Origin: 21-14-0-10-47-8 sp966211455
GTDB lineage: Bacteria; Bdellovibrionota; Bdellovibrionia; Bdellovibrionales; Bdellovibrionaceae
Reading direction: 5' to 3'
Assembly (NCBI GenBank): GCA_966211455.1
Contig: CBIHNI010000014.1
Location: 1-64,000 of the forward strand
Length of the DNA stretch: 64,000 nucleotides
Part shown: in pieces, positions 16,368 to 24,580 of the stretch
Position numbering within the stretch: position 1 is the first letter of the stretch
Layout of the letters: every line of letters starts with the position of its first letter
Made by a program: the position numbers and the translations under genes
The notes under the pieces: model-generated
What the model was told of the DNA's origin: nothing
What the model saw: only the letters and a program-made list of their open reading frames with translations
The model's database searches: none

Positions 16368-16512
16368 TCACCCCCAAAATGTATGGAACGCCTTAAGATC
16401 TAGCGCGAAATACGCCATTTTGACAATGCCGAAAAAGCCGTATCGGGATCGCGACTTCAAGAGTCGGTGCACGGATCGTTGACAAGTTTTTCCGGGATTG
16501 CCATGGTCGAAG

Positions 16513-16917
16513 ATGATGGTGACGTTTTTAGAGGCAATTGCAGACAAATGGGCACAGCCCGGCTGGGTGGGACTGAAGATCTCAGGCCGAGTCGACGCCT
16601 TCAATGATCGCCAAATCATTCAGGCCTTTGAACGTTCGATGGGAAGTTCGCGCTTTGTCGCCTTGGAACTTTCGACTTGCGAGTTTTTGAGCCTGCAGAT
16701 GCTGAAATTTTTGTCCGAGCTCAATCGCGAGCTGGGGCGAAAAGGGGGAGAGCTCGCCCTGGTCCGCCCCAACCACAACGTTCGCCGACAGATTGAAATT
16801 TTTCTTGGGACAAAAAACTTCCGCGTGTACGACTCTCTCAGCGCTCTTCAAAACGGATATTGGGCGCAACCACGAGCCGAGTTTCACAATCAGCCAACGG
16901 AATCACTGCTTTCTTAA
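16513..16917 (+). CDS. STAS-domain protein (anti-sigma antagonist-like)
   Basis: A protein of about 134 residues that is mainly a STAS fold: WVGLKISGRVDAFNDRQIIQ, then FVALELSTCEFLSLQMLKFL, then GELALVRPNHNVRRQIEIFL. The region around the usual phosphorylated Ser reads STCEFLSLQML, so phospho-regulation is possible but not certain. No cognate kinase or anti-sigma factor is adjacent. The start is uncertain: an ATG at 16513 and one at 16516 are possible, and a TTG at 16498 is open in frame; none has a strong ribosome-binding site. It is divergent from prs and followed by the Ser/Arg-rich small gene. Confidence 0.75.
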   Translation: MMVTFLEAIADKWAQPGWVGLKISGRVDAFNDRQIIQAFERSMGSSRFVALELSTCEFLSLQMLKFLSELNRELGRKGGELALVRPNHNVRRQIEIFLGTKNFRVYDSLSALQNGYWAQPRAEFHNQPTESLLS

Positions 16918-16924
16918 GACCTTG

Positions 16925-16984
16925 CCGAAAACCTGGAACTGAATTTGCTAAACGAGATGTTTAGATTTTCGGAGCCAAGGAGGT
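16925..16984 (+). promoter_or_regulatory. Nested hairpin leader and strong Shine-Dalgarno of the RS-peptide gene
   Basis: CCGAAAA (16925-16931) can pair with TTTTCGG (16966-16972), and inside it CTAAAC (16948-16953) pairs with GTTTAG (16959-16964). AAGGAGG follows directly at 16978-16984, with the ATG at 16989. The hairpin could regulate ribosome access or could be the end signal of the STAS gene. Confidence 0.5.
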
Positions 16985-16988
16985 CCCC

Positions 16989-17135
16989 ATGAAAAGTCGT
17001 CGTTCATCACCCAAATCGTCTCGTTCCAGTTCAGCGTCAAGCCGTTCTGGCCGTAGCTCAGGAAGTGCAAGTAGCCAACGTCGAGGCAGCTCGACTCGTT
17101 CACGCAATTCCAGCTCTACAGAAGATATGGAATAG
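16989..17135 (+). CDS. Small Ser/Arg-rich (RS-type) basic peptide, 48 residues
   Basis: A gene too short for most callers. It encodes 48 residues of which 22 are Ser and 9 are Arg, arranged as SR/RS-type clusters, for example SRRSSPKSSRSSSASSR, ending in an acidic STEDME. It has no signal peptide or hydrophobic segment and is predicted disordered and basic. Support for real expression: a full AAGGAGG Shine-Dalgarno sequence 4 bases before the ATG, a leader hairpin, and an intrinsic terminator about 27 bp after the stop. Function is unknown; nucleic-acid binding or a Ser/Arg-kinase-type phosphorylation target is only a guess. Confidence 0.7.
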   Translation: MKSRRSSPKSSRSSSASSRSGRSSGSASSQRRGSSTRSRNSSSTEDME

Positions 17136-17162
17136 ATCTACGTAACTGATCCGTAATTGCTA

Positions 17163-17192
17163 GGGGCGGCCGGTTGCGCCGCTCCGTTTTTT
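17163..17192 (+). terminator. Intrinsic terminator after the RS-peptide gene
   Basis: GGGGCGGC (17163-17170) pairs with GCCGCTCC (17178-17185) with one G-U pair, followed by T6 at 17187-17192. It ends the short gene on the plus strand and faces the convergent hydrolase gene. Confidence 0.85.
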
Positions 17193-17207
17193 GAACCAGC
17201 TTCAATT

Positions 17208-18257
17208 CTAGTTTTCGAGCTTTGATCTGAGCTCATCGATCTTTTCAATGATTTTTGAAAATTGTGGGTTCTCGGTCTCGGGTGAGCGAGTGAAGGCGTC
17301 TTGCTTGGATTTGTTCATCATCAGATGGCTGATCTTTGCCGACTTGGGAAACATCAATGAGACGTGCGGCGCTTGATATTTTGCCATCAGCTCTTGGTTG
17401 AAATCGGGTTGAATGACCATGTCGGATTCCGAGTTGATCATTGCCAGTGGAACATTCAGCTTTCCGTAAGTTTCGCGCAGGCGGGGATAATAAAGGCGAT
17501 TGTCTTCACGCAAATCTGTTCGGGGTGATATCAGATCGATCAACCTTTGGACCTGGAGGCCGGCCGCCGGAGAGCTTTGCAAGCCTTCATCCAACATCTG
17601 ACGAAGCTGTTCATCCGAGTGTAAAATCATACGGCAAAGCATGCGCTCCCGCTTTTCCGCCTGGCAAAGTTTCGAAAGATCCAAATTCGTCCATCCCAAA
17701 ACGGTGCCCGCCAAAAAAACGCGGTTTCTTAAAGCCAGGGCCGGTGAGACCAGATACAGAGCTTTGACTTGTTGGGGATATTTCAAAGCCAAATACACGG
17801 CCAGTGTTCCGCCGGTCGAATAGCCCAAGATTTCAATTTGCTCTCCTAAGACTTGCGCTTCGGCAAAAGCATTTTCAGCGGCTTCGATCCACTCTTCGGC
17901 TTTCACCTGGTTGAGATCGTTTTGATCCTTGGTCATATGCCCCGGCAGGCGCAAAGAAATCACGTTGTAACCTTGGTCAAAGAAGTGCTGACTGAACCCT
18001 TGCATGTAAGCCGGGGATTCGTGCAGACCGTGCATCACGAGCACCGTTTTTTTGGTGCGAAAGCCATGATCATAGAAGCGGGTCGCGTGTTTGGTCTCGC
18101 GCACGATGTTTTCGTCGGCGACGGCGGACTGTAAAATCTGATCGCGGGTCAGACTTAAAGTTTTAGCCGGCTGGCGCAAGCCGGTTGAAACCGGCGAGCT
18201 GCTGCAAGCGGCAAGTGCCAGAGAAAACATCAGAAGAAGAGCGATTTGTTTTGTCAT
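17208..18257 (-). CDS. Alpha/beta-hydrolase lipoprotein (lysophospholipase/monoglyceride-lipase-like)
   Basis: Predicted lipid-anchored serine hydrolase of about 349 residues. The start at 18257 gives a lipoprotein signal ending LALAAC, with C18 as the lipidated residue. The oxyanion-hole region is LVMHGLHESPAYMQGF and the nucleophile elbow is ILGYSTGGTLAVYLAL. The catalytic His is probably in KISHLMMNKS near the end, with an Asp in NSESDMVIQPDF. The family acts on acyl esters; the substrate is unknown. It is 61 bp downstream of rdgB and may be the last gene of the amidase-rph-rdgB group. Confidence 0.88.
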   Translation of the reverse strand: MTKQIALLLMFSLALAACSSSPVSTGLRQPAKTLSLTRDQILQSAVADENIVRETKHATRFYDHGFRTKKTVLVMHGLHESPAYMQGFSQHFFDQGYNVISLRLPGHMTKDQNDLNQVKAEEWIEAAENAFAEAQVLGEQIEILGYSTGGTLAVYLALKYPQQVKALYLVSPALALRNRVFLAGTVLGWTNLDLSKLCQAEKRERMLCRMILHSDEQLRQMLDEGLQSSPAAGLQVQRLIDLISPRTDLREDNRLYYPRLRETYGKLNVPLAMINSESDMVIQPDFNQELMAKYQAPHVSLMFPKSAKISHLMMNKSKQDAFTRSPETENPQFSKIIEKIDELRSKLEN

Positions 18258-18318
18258 AGCCTGATTGTATCGCGACAGATCCGGCTTGTGAGAAGACCAG
18301 ACCCGATTCTGGACTTTT

Positions 18319-18924
18319 CTAGAGGGATTTGAGCTTCGCAAAGAATTCGGCCGTTGCTCGCGCCCGATGGGAATTCTTCATTTTGTAAGCGCTGCCGATT
18401 TCGGCCAGGCTTTTGGTCTCGCCTTCGGGAACAAAGACGGGATCATAGCCAAATCCATGCTGGCCGGCCGGGGTTTTGGCGATGCTGCCTTTCAGCTCTC
18501 CGTTAAAGATCCACTCTTCACCAATCGGTGTGTAGACGACCGTGCAGCAGACAAATCGGGCGTTGCGATTGGTTCCGGCGCGCATTTGCATCATCTTTAA
18601 AAGTTTCGCCAGGTTTTCGCTATCGGCGGCCTTGGGGCCCGCGTATCGGGCCGAGTGAATGCCCGGCAGATTGTTCAACGCTTCGACCTCGAGACCTGAA
18701 TCTTCGCCCATCACCCATTGCCCGGGTTTCATGGCTTTCAGGCTGCGAGCTTTGATGCGAGCATTATCAAGAAATGTTTTTCCATCTTCCGGTGGCGGAG
18801 TGAAAGTCGGCAGATCGGCGATCGAAAAGATCTTTGTCTCTGGGAACTCTTTTTCGAAGAGCAGTTTGTACTCGCCCAGTTTGCCTTTGTTGCCGGTTGA
18901 GATCCACATTTCAGACATGTTCAT
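18319..18924 (-). CDS. rdgB: XTP/dITP diphosphatase (RdgB/HAM1)
   Basis: Removes non-canonical purine triphosphates such as dITP and XTP, preventing their incorporation into DNA and RNA. 201 residues. The N-terminal substrate-binding motif ISTGNKGKLGEYKLLF and the catalytic GEDSGLEVEALNNLPGIHSA are diagnostic, as is GFGYDPVFVPEGETKSLAEI. The ATG at 18924 has AAGG about 8 bases upstream. It follows rph by 9 bp; rph-rdgB is a conserved pair in many bacteria. Confidence 0.97.
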   Translation of the reverse strand: MNMSEMWISTGNKGKLGEYKLLFEKEFPETKIFSIADLPTFTPPPEDGKTFLDNARIKARSLKAMKPGQWVMGEDSGLEVEALNNLPGIHSARYAGPKAADSENLAKLLKMMQMRAGTNRNARFVCCTVVYTPIGEEWIFNGELKGSIAKTPAGQHGFGYDPVFVPEGETKSLAEIGSAYKMKNSHRARATAEFFAKLKSL

Positions 18925-18933
18925 AAAACAACC

Positions 18934-19659
18934 TTATTTCAGAGGGAAAAATGAACCGATCACTTCGGCTTGATGACGGAACAGTTCTTGGCAGCCTTTT
19001 TGGGCGACCTCGAGCAAATCCATCAATTGCGTTTTGCTAAATGGGGCGTGTTCGGCCGTGCCTTGCACTTCGATGAATTCGTTTTTATTGGTCATCACGA
19101 AATTCATATCGGTGCCGATCATCGAATCTTCGTCATAATTCAGATCCAAAAAAGCCTGACCTTTTTCAAGGCCCACGCTGATCGCAGCCACGTAATTTGT
19201 CAGTGGTTGATGCTTGATTTCGCTGACGTCTTGCAATTTTTTAAGCGCCAACGCCAAAGCGACAAAGCCACCCGTGATCGCGGCCGTGCGGGTTCCGCCA
19301 TCGGCGTGAAGCACATCGCAATCGATGGTGATCTGACGCTCGCCCAGAAGCTTGCTATCAACCGCGGCCCGCAGGCTGCGGCCGATCAGGCGCGAGATTT
19401 CTTGCGTCCGTCCACCGGTCAAGGCCTTGTCCCGCTTGATCCGTTGGTGGGTCGATCGTGGAAGCATGCCGTATTCAGCGGTGATCCAGCCGGTGCCGGT
19501 GCCTTGCAACCATTTCGGTGGTTGCGATTCGTAGCTGGCCGTGCAAAGCACCTTGGTTTTTCCGAATTCGACGATGGCGCTGCCTTCGGCGTAATCGGAA
19601 ACATGAGGCGTGATTTTAATAGGGCGTAATTGATTGAAGCTTCGTCCGTCTGTGCGCAT
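18934..19659 (-). CDS. rph: Ribonuclease PH
   Basis: Phosphorolytic 3'-5' exoribonuclease that trims tRNA 3' ends. The 241 residues match the family length. It opens with MRTDGRSFNQLRPIKI and contains GKTKVLCTASYE, then LPRSTHQRIKRDKALTGGRT, which bears the phosphate-contacting Arg residues, and TIDCDVLHADGGTRTAAITG around the active site. It starts 8 bp downstream of the amidase gene stop, so it is probably translated from the same message. Confidence 0.97.
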   Translation of the reverse strand: MRTDGRSFNQLRPIKITPHVSDYAEGSAIVEFGKTKVLCTASYESQPPKWLQGTGTGWITAEYGMLPRSTHQRIKRDKALTGGRTQEISRLIGRSLRAAVDSKLLGERQITIDCDVLHADGGTRTAAITGGFVALALALKKLQDVSEIKHQPLTNYVAAISVGLEKGQAFLDLNYDEDSMIGTDMNFVMTNKNEFIEVQGTAEHAPFSKTQLMDLLEVAQKGCQELFRHQAEVIGSFFPLK

Positions 19660-19666
19660 GGTGCGC

Positions 19667-20431
19667 CTACTGTAGACGGCCCGGTTCCTGATTGTCCATC
19701 ATTTCTTTGTAAGCCTGCAGGCCCTCGAAGATCTTCTGCGCGATTTCTTTTTGATATTGGCTTTGAATCAGCTTCTGCGATTCTTTCGGATTGGAAATAA
19801 AGCCCAACTCCACCAGGACGGACGGGATATTTGTCTTTGAAATCACATAAAACGGGGCTTGGCGGATGATATTGCTATTTTGCTTTCCGGATAGATTCCA
19901 TGACTTCAGCAGTCGTGCGCTGAGAGCGTAACTGCTGCGCATTTTGGTTTGACGTTTCAGGTCTTCAACAATGGCCAAGATGTCGGTCTTTTTGCTGATG
20001 TTTTCGCTTTCAGACTTGTTGTCGGCTTTGACGACTTGATTTTCCAGATTGGCCAAATACAGGGACTCTTCATCGGCAGGGAGCTGATTCTGGAAATAGA
20101 ATTCAACACCACGAGCCCGTTTATCCGGTGAAGCATTGGCGTGAATACTTAAAAAAAGATCCGCCTTTTCTTTCTCGGCGAACTGCACGCGCTCTTGCAG
20201 GCTTAAGGCCGCATCCTGAGTGCGCGTGAGCGAAGCCTGATAGCTTTGCGAAGCATCCAGCAGCGCTTTTAGATACTGTGCCACCTTGAGCGTGATCTCG
20301 GCTTCTTTGGCAGGGCCGTAGACCGCCCCCGTGTCGACGCCGCCATGACCGGGATCAATCATGACCTTCAGGGATGTCGAAGCAAAAGTCGGAGTGGCCG
20401 CAAAAAGCAGAGTGAGAAGCAAAGATCGCAT
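19667..20431 (-). CDS. N-acetylmuramoyl-L-alanine amidase (Amidase_3)
   Basis: Exported zinc amidase cutting between MurNAc and the stem peptide, used in cell separation and envelope remodelling. 254 residues. A signal peptide (MRSLLLTLLFAATPTFA) is followed at once by the catalytic domain with no AMIN domain. Zinc ligands: H29 in DPGHGG, E43 in AKEAEITL and the His in SIHANAS; the catalytic Glu is in VLVELGFISNP. The helix inserted near residues 120-170 (KSESENISKKTDILAIVEDL) may be the autoinhibitory or regulatory segment seen in AmiB/AmiC. It heads the rph-rdgB group. Confidence 0.95.
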   Translation of the reverse strand: MRSLLLTLLFAATPTFASTSLKVMIDPGHGGVDTGAVYGPAKEAEITLKVAQYLKALLDASQSYQASLTRTQDAALSLQERVQFAEKEKADLFLSIHANASPDKRARGVEFYFQNQLPADEESLYLANLENQVVKADNKSESENISKKTDILAIVEDLKRQTKMRSSYALSARLLKSWNLSGKQNSNIIRQAPFYVISKTNIPSVLVELGFISNPKESQKLIQSQYQKEIAQKIFEGLQAYKEMMDNQEPGRLQ

Positions 20432-20480
20432 GCATTCAGTCTAAGGGATGGGGCTTGGTGAGGACAAGGCGGGGAGAGTG

Positions 20481-20507
20481 AGTCTGGACCGGGGTTCGGT
20501 CCAGACT
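20481..20507 (-). terminator. Hairpin after the coiled-coil protein gene
   Basis: A perfect 10-bp stem, AGTCTGGACC with GGTCCAGACT, and a 7-base loop lie about 20 bp past the stop codon of the coiled-coil gene. No strong T-run follows, so it may be a processing or pause site rather than a classic terminator. Confidence 0.5.
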
Positions 20508-20525
20508 GTGATCGAAAAGTTGAAA

Positions 20526-21779
20526 CTATTTCTTTTTCTTCGCAGGAGCCGGGGCCGCGGCGGGAGCCGTCGGGGCTTCCTGGCTTTTACCCAGCAACGA
20601 AGCGGTTTCCGCTTTGATTCTTTCCGTTTCGGCTTTCATTTTTTCGGCTTCAACTTCGGCGCGCAAGGTGTCGGCACGCATGCGGGTCGACTCGGCCTTT
20701 TGCTTGGATTCGTCTACTTGTTCCGTGAGCCTGGAACGCTCCTGTTTGGCTTTCTCGAGCTCGGACTTCAGGCGTTCCATATCTGAATTCGAACGACTGA
20801 TATCGGCTTCGCTTTCAGCAACTTTCTTTTTCATCACCGCAATGTCTTGATTCAATTGCGCCAATTCTTTGGTCATCTGCGCACGTGCTTTTTCGGCTTC
20901 ATTTTTCGCCTTCAAAGTGCTTTCACGGGCTTTCGCTTCTTCTTTTTTCGTTTGTTCAAAGCGCTTGCGCTCGTCTTCGACTTTTGAATTCATCTGTTTG
21001 GTTTCGCTGGCCGCTTTCGAGGCTTCGGCTTCCAGACCTTCAACTTCCTTTTTCGTCTTTTCTTGGGCTTGGTTCAGCTTCGCGATTTCAGCTTCGGCAC
21101 GAGCTTTTTCGGCTTCGGCTTTTTCTTTTTCCGCTTTTGCTTTCGCTGATGAGGCCGATGCCAAAGTCATCGCCTTTTGGGCCGCAAGCTTTGTGCGCTC
21201 GAGGTTTGAAGAGGCTTCGCGCTCTTTGCCGCGGGCATCGTTGGCTTCTTTCATCGCTTTTTCAGCTTCTTCTTGAGCCGCTTTGGCCTTGGACTCGGTT
21301 TCCTTGGCTTCGTTCATCGCCGATTGCATGACTTTTTCAGAAGCTTCTTTTTTCTTCTGAGATTCGTCTTTCAGCTGTTTTGATTTTTCGATGCGTTCTT
21401 TCGAGGCTTCGGTCTGTTTCAAAGCCAAGTTCTGCTTTTCTTCAGCCAGTTTGCTTTGCTTGTTGTACTCTTCGCTTTCCGCTTTCATGCGGGCCGCTTC
21501 GTTTTCCGCTTTGGCTTGATCGTTCTTCGCCTGGGCTTCCATGGTTTTGGCTTTTTGGATCGAAGCCTGAGCCGTCTCTTTGTTTTTATCACGGCGTTTT
21601 TTCTCGTCATCGGCACGACGTTTCGCTTCGCGAGCATCTGCTTGCGCTGCTTCCGAATCCGCTAAAGCCTCTTCCGCTTCGACAGCCGAAGTGTCCGCTT
21701 GGGCAAAAGCCTTTTGAGAAGTGGTGGAAAGAAATCCGACCAGGGTTAGGGTTGTGATAATCCAATTTGCTGCTTTCAT
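20526..21779 (-). CDS. Exported Ala/Lys/Glu-rich coiled-coil protein
   Basis: Protein of 417 residues with a signal peptide ending QKAFAQA and then an almost unbroken charged helix (about 35-395) of Ala, Lys and Glu with heptad character, ending in a flexible Pro/Ala tail and KKKK. I do not recognise a specific family; such proteins are often long periplasmic or surface fibres, and similarity to TolA-like sequences would be composition only. The start at 21779 has GGAGG about 8 bases upstream. A promoter with TTGGCG and TATACT boxes, 17 bp apart, lies upstream. The gene stands alone. Confidence 0.75.
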   Translation of the reverse strand: MKAANWIITTLTLVGFLSTTSQKAFAQADTSAVEAEEALADSEAAQADAREAKRRADDEKKRRDKNKETAQASIQKAKTMEAQAKNDQAKAENEAARMKAESEEYNKQSKLAEEKQNLALKQTEASKERIEKSKQLKDESQKKKEASEKVMQSAMNEAKETESKAKAAQEEAEKAMKEANDARGKEREASSNLERTKLAAQKAMTLASASSAKAKAEKEKAEAEKARAEAEIAKLNQAQEKTKKEVEGLEAEASKAASETKQMNSKVEDERKRFEQTKKEEAKARESTLKAKNEAEKARAQMTKELAQLNQDIAVMKKKVAESEADISRSNSDMERLKSELEKAKQERSRLTEQVDESKQKAESTRMRADTLRAEVEAEKMKAETERIKAETASLLGKSQEAPTAPAAAPAPAKKKK

Positions 21780-21816
21780 TGATGTTCCTCCCAGTAGCAG
21801 TTTCACGTATTCAATA

Positions 21817-21845
21817 AGTATAGATAACTTTGGCCCTATCGCCAA
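21817..21845 (-). promoter_or_regulatory. Sigma-70-type promoter of the coiled-coil gene
   Basis: On the minus strand TTGGCG (plus 21840-21845) and TATACT (plus 21817-21822) are separated by 17 bp, and lie about 38 bp before the ATG, with the GGAGG in between. It matches the housekeeping consensus reasonably well. Confidence 0.6.
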
Positions 21846-22084
21846 AAGCTCGTGAATGATTTGGACCTTCTTGAATCGAGATGAGACGTCAAAAAGCAGA
21901 AAACAAAAGACTGTCAAACAATCAGACAACCAAGACGGGCCCCAAATTGTCGGAACTGTCGAAGTCCTAAACAGGCCCTTATGTAAGAAACAGCTCTCAG
22001 CTCCCAATAAATTCGAGCCCAAGCAAAAGCAGACGATGGTCGAGGTTGGCCCTCTCATTGCTCTAAGGATAGTCAACCCCCCAT

Positions 22085-22128
22085 AGCGGCCTGGTCCCCC
22101 ACCCCCCAACCAGGTCGCTTTTTTTCTC
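22085..22128 (+). terminator. Orphan plus-strand intrinsic terminator
   Basis: AGCGGCCTGGT pairs with ACCAGGTCGCT (one G-T pair) and is followed by T7. The genes on both sides are read leftward, so this terminator serves no annotated gene. It may end a small RNA or a short message starting in 21850-22080. An ORF of 76 codons (21856-22086) ends exactly at it but has no convincing ribosome-binding site or relatives that I recognise. Confidence 0.7.
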
Positions 22129-22132
22129 TCCC

Positions 22133-22236
22133 CGAAACAAAATTAGAAAGCCAAGCTCTTCGTTGCCGCGTCGTCGACGTACTATTCGTACGCCTTCCTC
22201 CTTGCGCCTCGATCTTGGCTTTCTAATTTCGTTTCG
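22133..22236. repeat. Long imperfect palindromic element (REP/MITE-like)
   Basis: CGAAACAAAATTAGAAAGCCAAG (the arms are 22133-22155 and 22214-22236) has 22 of 23 complementary positions. Inside, ACGTAC and GTACGC flank a TATT loop near 22178-22193, giving a cruciform-like fold about 104 bp long. It contains no gene. It resembles the kind of palindromic repeat dispersed in many bacterial genomes; only one copy is in this window. Confidence 0.6.
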
Positions 22237-22361
22237 CCCGGACTCCATTTATCAGGAAAGGCTGCGGCTTCGCCGACCGCGCTTTGGGTTTTGGGTGGCC
22301 TCTCTTCGAGGGCCACATCCCGCGGTCTTCGGTTTACATTGATTTTCTTCTTCTTCCCATT

Positions 22362-22453
22362 ATTTTGGACAAGGCGGCCACGATGGCCGGCTTGCAGCGT
22401 TCTCATGGATGGATGCGCTGACTTTTACAGTAAGGTACCGCTGTGCTCGAGAG
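22362..22453 (-). repeat. Dispersed structured intergenic element, copy 3 (left module only)
   Basis: On the minus strand this matches the left 95 bp of copies 1 and 2: CACAGCGGTA, then GCATCCATCCATGAGAACG, then the stem CAAGCCGGCC against GGCCGCCTTG (one mismatch) and TGTCCAAAATA. The middle and right modules are missing. It lies 16 bp past the mscS-family stop codon. Confidence 0.75.
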
Positions 22454-22468
22454 GCGCTGCTAAGCCCC

Positions 22469-23614
22469 CTAAACCTGCGGTCTGTTCTGTGTGCCCTGTG
22501 CTGGCACCGTGGGCATGATCGGTTTGATATACTGAGTGGTCGTTGGGAACGCGAACTCCAGCTTCATCGCTTCGGCCGTTTTCATTGCGTAGAACAGGAA
22601 CTCCTCTTGGATTTCTCTTTCTCTCAGGGCGGCTCCGTAGCTGATGAAGAATTGCACTAGGATTTGGAGGCTGAAATCGCCCATGTTGACGAATTTGACG
22701 ATGATGTTTTCTTTTGTGACGTCGGGGTGATTCATCAGGTATTGCTGCAGGCTTTGCATGTAGGCTTGCAGTTGGTCGACCCGGGCGTCGTAGGTCAGGC
22801 CGATCGTGTGGCGGATTCGGATCAGTGAGCGGGCGCTCATGTTGTCGATTTTTTCTTTGGCGATTGTCGAATTTGGGATTGTGACCACGCTGTTATACAG
22901 GGTCCGGATTCTTGTTGAGCGGAAACCGATGTCTTCGACGGTGCCTTCGGTGTCGCCGACGCGGATCAAGTCGCCGATTTGGAAGGGGCGGTCGGCGACG
23001 ATGGTGATCGAACCGAACAGATTGGCGGCCGTGTCTTGGGCGGCCAGGGCAAGAGCCAATCCCCCCAGTCCCAGGCCGGCTAAAACCGACATCACGTTCA
23101 ATCCGAAATTTTGCAGGGCGATCAGCACGCCGAAGATCACCACGAAGACCTTCATCACCTTCGTCGCCATTGGTGCTAATTGATCATCCAGCGGATTTGG
23201 GGTGCTTTGTGTGTAATCAACCAGCACTCGACCGGCGGCTTCGACCGCGCGGTAGACCAAGATAATAAGATTCAACGAAAGCACCAGTTGCACCAAAATG
23301 CCCAGATATTTGGTCATTCCCGGCGGCAGGCTGAGACTGTCCATCGAAGCGTGCCAGAACAGGCAGGTCACGATCCACGCAAGCGGAGTCTCAACAGATG
23401 TTTCTAAAAAGTGCAGAATGAAGCCGACGGCGCGGGCGCGGGCCCATGGGGCTTTCTTCAGTTTGGCAAAAAATTTTTTCGCCAGGGACTTTAAAAGAAA
23501 ACCGGCGACGATCGCGATCGCAAGACCGATCCATTTCCAATTCGGCATCAGGAAAAGGGACGCATTCATCCATTCGTTGAATTCGCTGGCAAGCCATCTT
23601 TCTTCGTTATTCAT
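22469..23614 (-). CDS. Mechanosensitive ion channel, MscS family
   Basis: Inner-membrane channel of about 381 residues releasing solutes on hypo-osmotic shock. Several N-terminal membrane segments precede the pore helix and the beta domain, GGLALALAAQDTAANLFGSI, then IVADRPFQIGDLIRVGDTEG, TVEDIGFRSTRIRTLYNSVV and TIPNSTIAKEKIDNMS. The longer N-terminal region is unlike E. coli MscS. I choose the ATG at 23614: it overlaps the uppP stop codon in an ATGA arrangement and has GAGG upstream, so translation is probably coupled. The C-terminal tail ends in PTVPAQGTQNRPQV, and element copy 3 follows. Confidence 0.94.
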   Translation of the reverse strand: MNNEERWLASEFNEWMNASLFLMPNWKWIGLAIAIVAGFLLKSLAKKFFAKLKKAPWARARAVGFILHFLETSVETPLAWIVTCLFWHASMDSLSLPPGMTKYLGILVQLVLSLNLIILVYRAVEAAGRVLVDYTQSTPNPLDDQLAPMATKVMKVFVVIFGVLIALQNFGLNVMSVLAGLGLGGLALALAAQDTAANLFGSITIVADRPFQIGDLIRVGDTEGTVEDIGFRSTRIRTLYNSVVTIPNSTIAKEKIDNMSARSLIRIRHTIGLTYDARVDQLQAYMQSLQQYLMNHPDVTKENIIVKFVNMGDFSLQILVQFFISYGAALREREIQEEFLFYAMKTAEAMKLEFAFPTTTQYIKPIMPTVPAQGTQNRPQV

Positions 23615-24387
23615 AATAGACCTCGGTAGACTAAGAACAAAATCACTACACCCACGCACACACGGTAAATGCCGAAATGCTTAAAGCCAAAGCGGCTGAC
23701 CATTTGGATAAAGAATCGGATCGCCAGGCCTGCAAAAATAAAAGATAGAATCAAGCCGACCAAAAGATGCAGCACTTGGCTGGAATCGATCGTTTTGATG
23801 ATGCCCAAGGTTTTAATCAGCGTGGCGCCCGCCAACGTCGGCACCGCCAAGAAGAAGGAAAATTCGGCCGCTTCTTTGCGCGACATTCCCAGATATAATC
23901 CACCTACAATTGTAGCGCCGGATCGAGAAACGCCAGGGATAAAGGCGAAACATTGGATCAACCCCAATTTTAGGCAGTCTTTCCAGCTCATGTGATCGAT
24001 ATCCAAATTGCCAGGATGATCTTTAAAGTAGCGATCGGTGATGATCAGGATGATTCCGCCCAAGACCAAAGACCAGGCGACAACCTGAACACTGCTTAAT
24101 AACACATCGATCTTGCTCTTGACCAAGAGGCCGATCACCGCCGCCGGTAAAAAGGCGATCACTAGCTTTTTATAGAATTCCAAGTTCGGCAGAAATCGAC
24201 GCCAATATAAGACAAGCACCGAAAGGATCGCACCGAATTGAATGATGATGTTGAAACTTTTGATGAACTGATCTTCGTTGATTCCCATGAAAGCCGAAGC
24301 CAGGATGAGGTGTCCGGTCGACGACACCGGCAGAAATTCAGTTAATCCTTCGATCAAAGAGAGAATGAAAACTTCTAAAAATGTCAT
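23611..24387 (-). CDS. uppP: Undecaprenyl-diphosphatase UppP (BacA)
   Basis: Integral membrane enzyme that dephosphorylates undecaprenyl diphosphate so that the lipid carrier can be reused for cell-wall synthesis; overproduction gives bacitracin resistance. 258 residues. Both signatures are present: IEGLTEFLPVSSTGHL with the catalytic Glu and PxSSxxH motif near the N-terminus, and FIPGVSRSGATIVGGL. The ATG at 24387 gives the normal family length, but no Shine-Dalgarno sequence is visible before it. It is the first gene of the uppP-mscS pair. Confidence 0.96.
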   Translation of the reverse strand: MTFLEVFILSLIEGLTEFLPVSSTGHLILASAFMGINEDQFIKSFNIIIQFGAILSVLVLYWRRFLPNLEFYKKLVIAFLPAAVIGLLVKSKIDVLLSSVQVVAWSLVLGGIILIITDRYFKDHPGNLDIDHMSWKDCLKLGLIQCFAFIPGVSRSGATIVGGLYLGMSRKEAAEFSFFLAVPTLAGATLIKTLGIIKTIDSSQVLHLLVGLILSFIFAGLAIRFFIQMVSRFGFKHFGIYRVCVGVVILFLVYRGLL

Positions 24388-24580
24388 GGGAGAGATTTTG
24401 GAGAAGGAGACTTGCAGAAGCAAATGTTATTCGTGAAATAAGGAAGACCATCGGTGAGAGGCGAAGTGTTCTGAATAAATCTTTCGACCACTTGGGTCAT
24501 CTTTGCTTTTTTACTGCCCAGTTCAAAATGACTCTGCCTAGAATTTTAACAAATATTTAGATCCACGGAGGGGAAAGAAT

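Noticed and set aside
20526..22109. Longer form of the coiled-coil gene starting at 22109
   Set aside because: The extra 110 residues have no family pattern and the ATG at 21779 has a ribosome-binding site, signal peptide and promoter.
21780..22130. tmRNA, RNase P RNA or 6S RNA in the gap before mscS
   Set aside because: None of the conserved motifs of these RNAs is visible; only an orphan terminator supports an RNA.
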